Source: Rhizobium altiplani
GTDB lineage: Bacteria; Pseudomonadota; Alphaproteobacteria; Rhizobiales; Rhizobiaceae
NCBI RefSeq assembly: GCF_001542405.1
Contig: NZ_LNCD01000003.1
Location: forward strand, 1-64,000
DNA: 64,000 nt
Reading direction: 5' to 3'
Shown here: piece by piece, positions 63,931 through 64,000 of the stretch
How positions within the stretch are numbered: the first letter of the stretch is position 1
How the letters are laid out: every line of letters starts with the position of its first letter
Position numbers and translations under genes: made by a program
Notes under the pieces: generated by a model
Told to the model about the DNA's origin: nothing
Databases searched by the model: none
What the model saw: the letters and a program-made list of their open reading frames with translations, nothing else

Positions 63931-64000
63931 GTCATATTTCCTCCAGGTATGCCGGATCCAGAACGCGTTGACCGGCTCCAGCGTGGTTCGCCGAACAATC
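63928..64000 (-). CDS. C-terminal end of a leftward gene (partial)
   Basis: Twenty-three codons to a TGA: IVRRTTLEPVNAFWIRHTWRK then YD and stop. The frame reads like a natural C-terminus and the other frames less so. The gene continues beyond the window; its identity is not known. Confidence 0.45.
   Translation of the reverse strand, partial: IVRRTTLEPVNAFWIRHTWRKYD

Noticed and set aside
1..64000. CRISPR array, tRNA, rRNA or prophage structural module
   Set aside because: No regularly spaced repeats, no tRNA-like cloverleaf, no rRNA sequence and no integrase or capsid genes were noticed by reading.

Overview
The window looks like a chromosomal or megaplasmid segment of an alphaproteobacterium, most likely a member of the Rhizobiaceae. 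The reasons are high G+C in most genes, rhizobial-style phenylacetate genes, an ExoF/GumC-type exopolysaccharide block, and tightly packed operons with four-base ATGA overlaps. The species call is inference; no rRNA or tRNA gene was seen.

Layout. 1-854: an IS5-family (IS427-like) element with a -1 frameshifted transposase, inserted just upstream of paaY (872-1486). 1490-4200: a decayed, island-like stretch holding a hipBA toxin-antitoxin pair and a truncated HicB-like antitoxin. It is flanked by an 88-bp imperfect direct repeat that carries the 3' end of an unrecognised gene. 4239-6436: an NfeD protease/slipin membrane pair. 6525-18203: a phenylacetate (paa) catabolic block. A leftward operon paaG-paaI-paaK-tetR(paaR) faces a rightward operon: PaaN-type aldehyde dehydrogenase, a five-gene Liv-type ABC importer and a fused enoyl-CoA hydratase/3-hydroxyacyl-CoA dehydrogenase. 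A 12-bp perfect palindrome in the divergent promoter is the likely PaaR operator. The ring-oxygenase genes paaABCDE and the thiolase paaJ are not in the window.

18236-45494: a large surface-polysaccharide locus. It has a BY-kinase, a Wzz/GumC chain-length protein, an ExoF/Wza-like export protein, a Wzx flippase, a six-gene amino-sugar operon (two DegT aminotransferases, Gfo/Idh oxidoreductase, two hexapeptide acyltransferases, epimerase/dehydratase), five glycosyltransferases, a Wzy-like polymerase and a NodB-like deacetylase. It also holds a striking module of GNAT-like protein, AMP-forming ligase, PLP decarboxylase and acyl carrier protein, of the kind usually described with exosortase A, but with no exosortase here. 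This module is the best candidate for an under-described activity: a carrier-protein-dependent decoration of the polysaccharide.

45542-64000: accessory metabolism and envelope. A HyuA-HyuB fused hydantoinase/5-oxoprolinase is followed by a copper block (small CxxC secreted protein, PCuAC, CopC, CopD, HupE-like permease). Next come a hexuronate block (SDR, GntR regulator, mannonate dehydratase UxuA), a stand-alone receiver protein, and an alpha-2-macroglobulin/PbpC pair. The last ~70 bases hold the C-terminus of a leftward gene.
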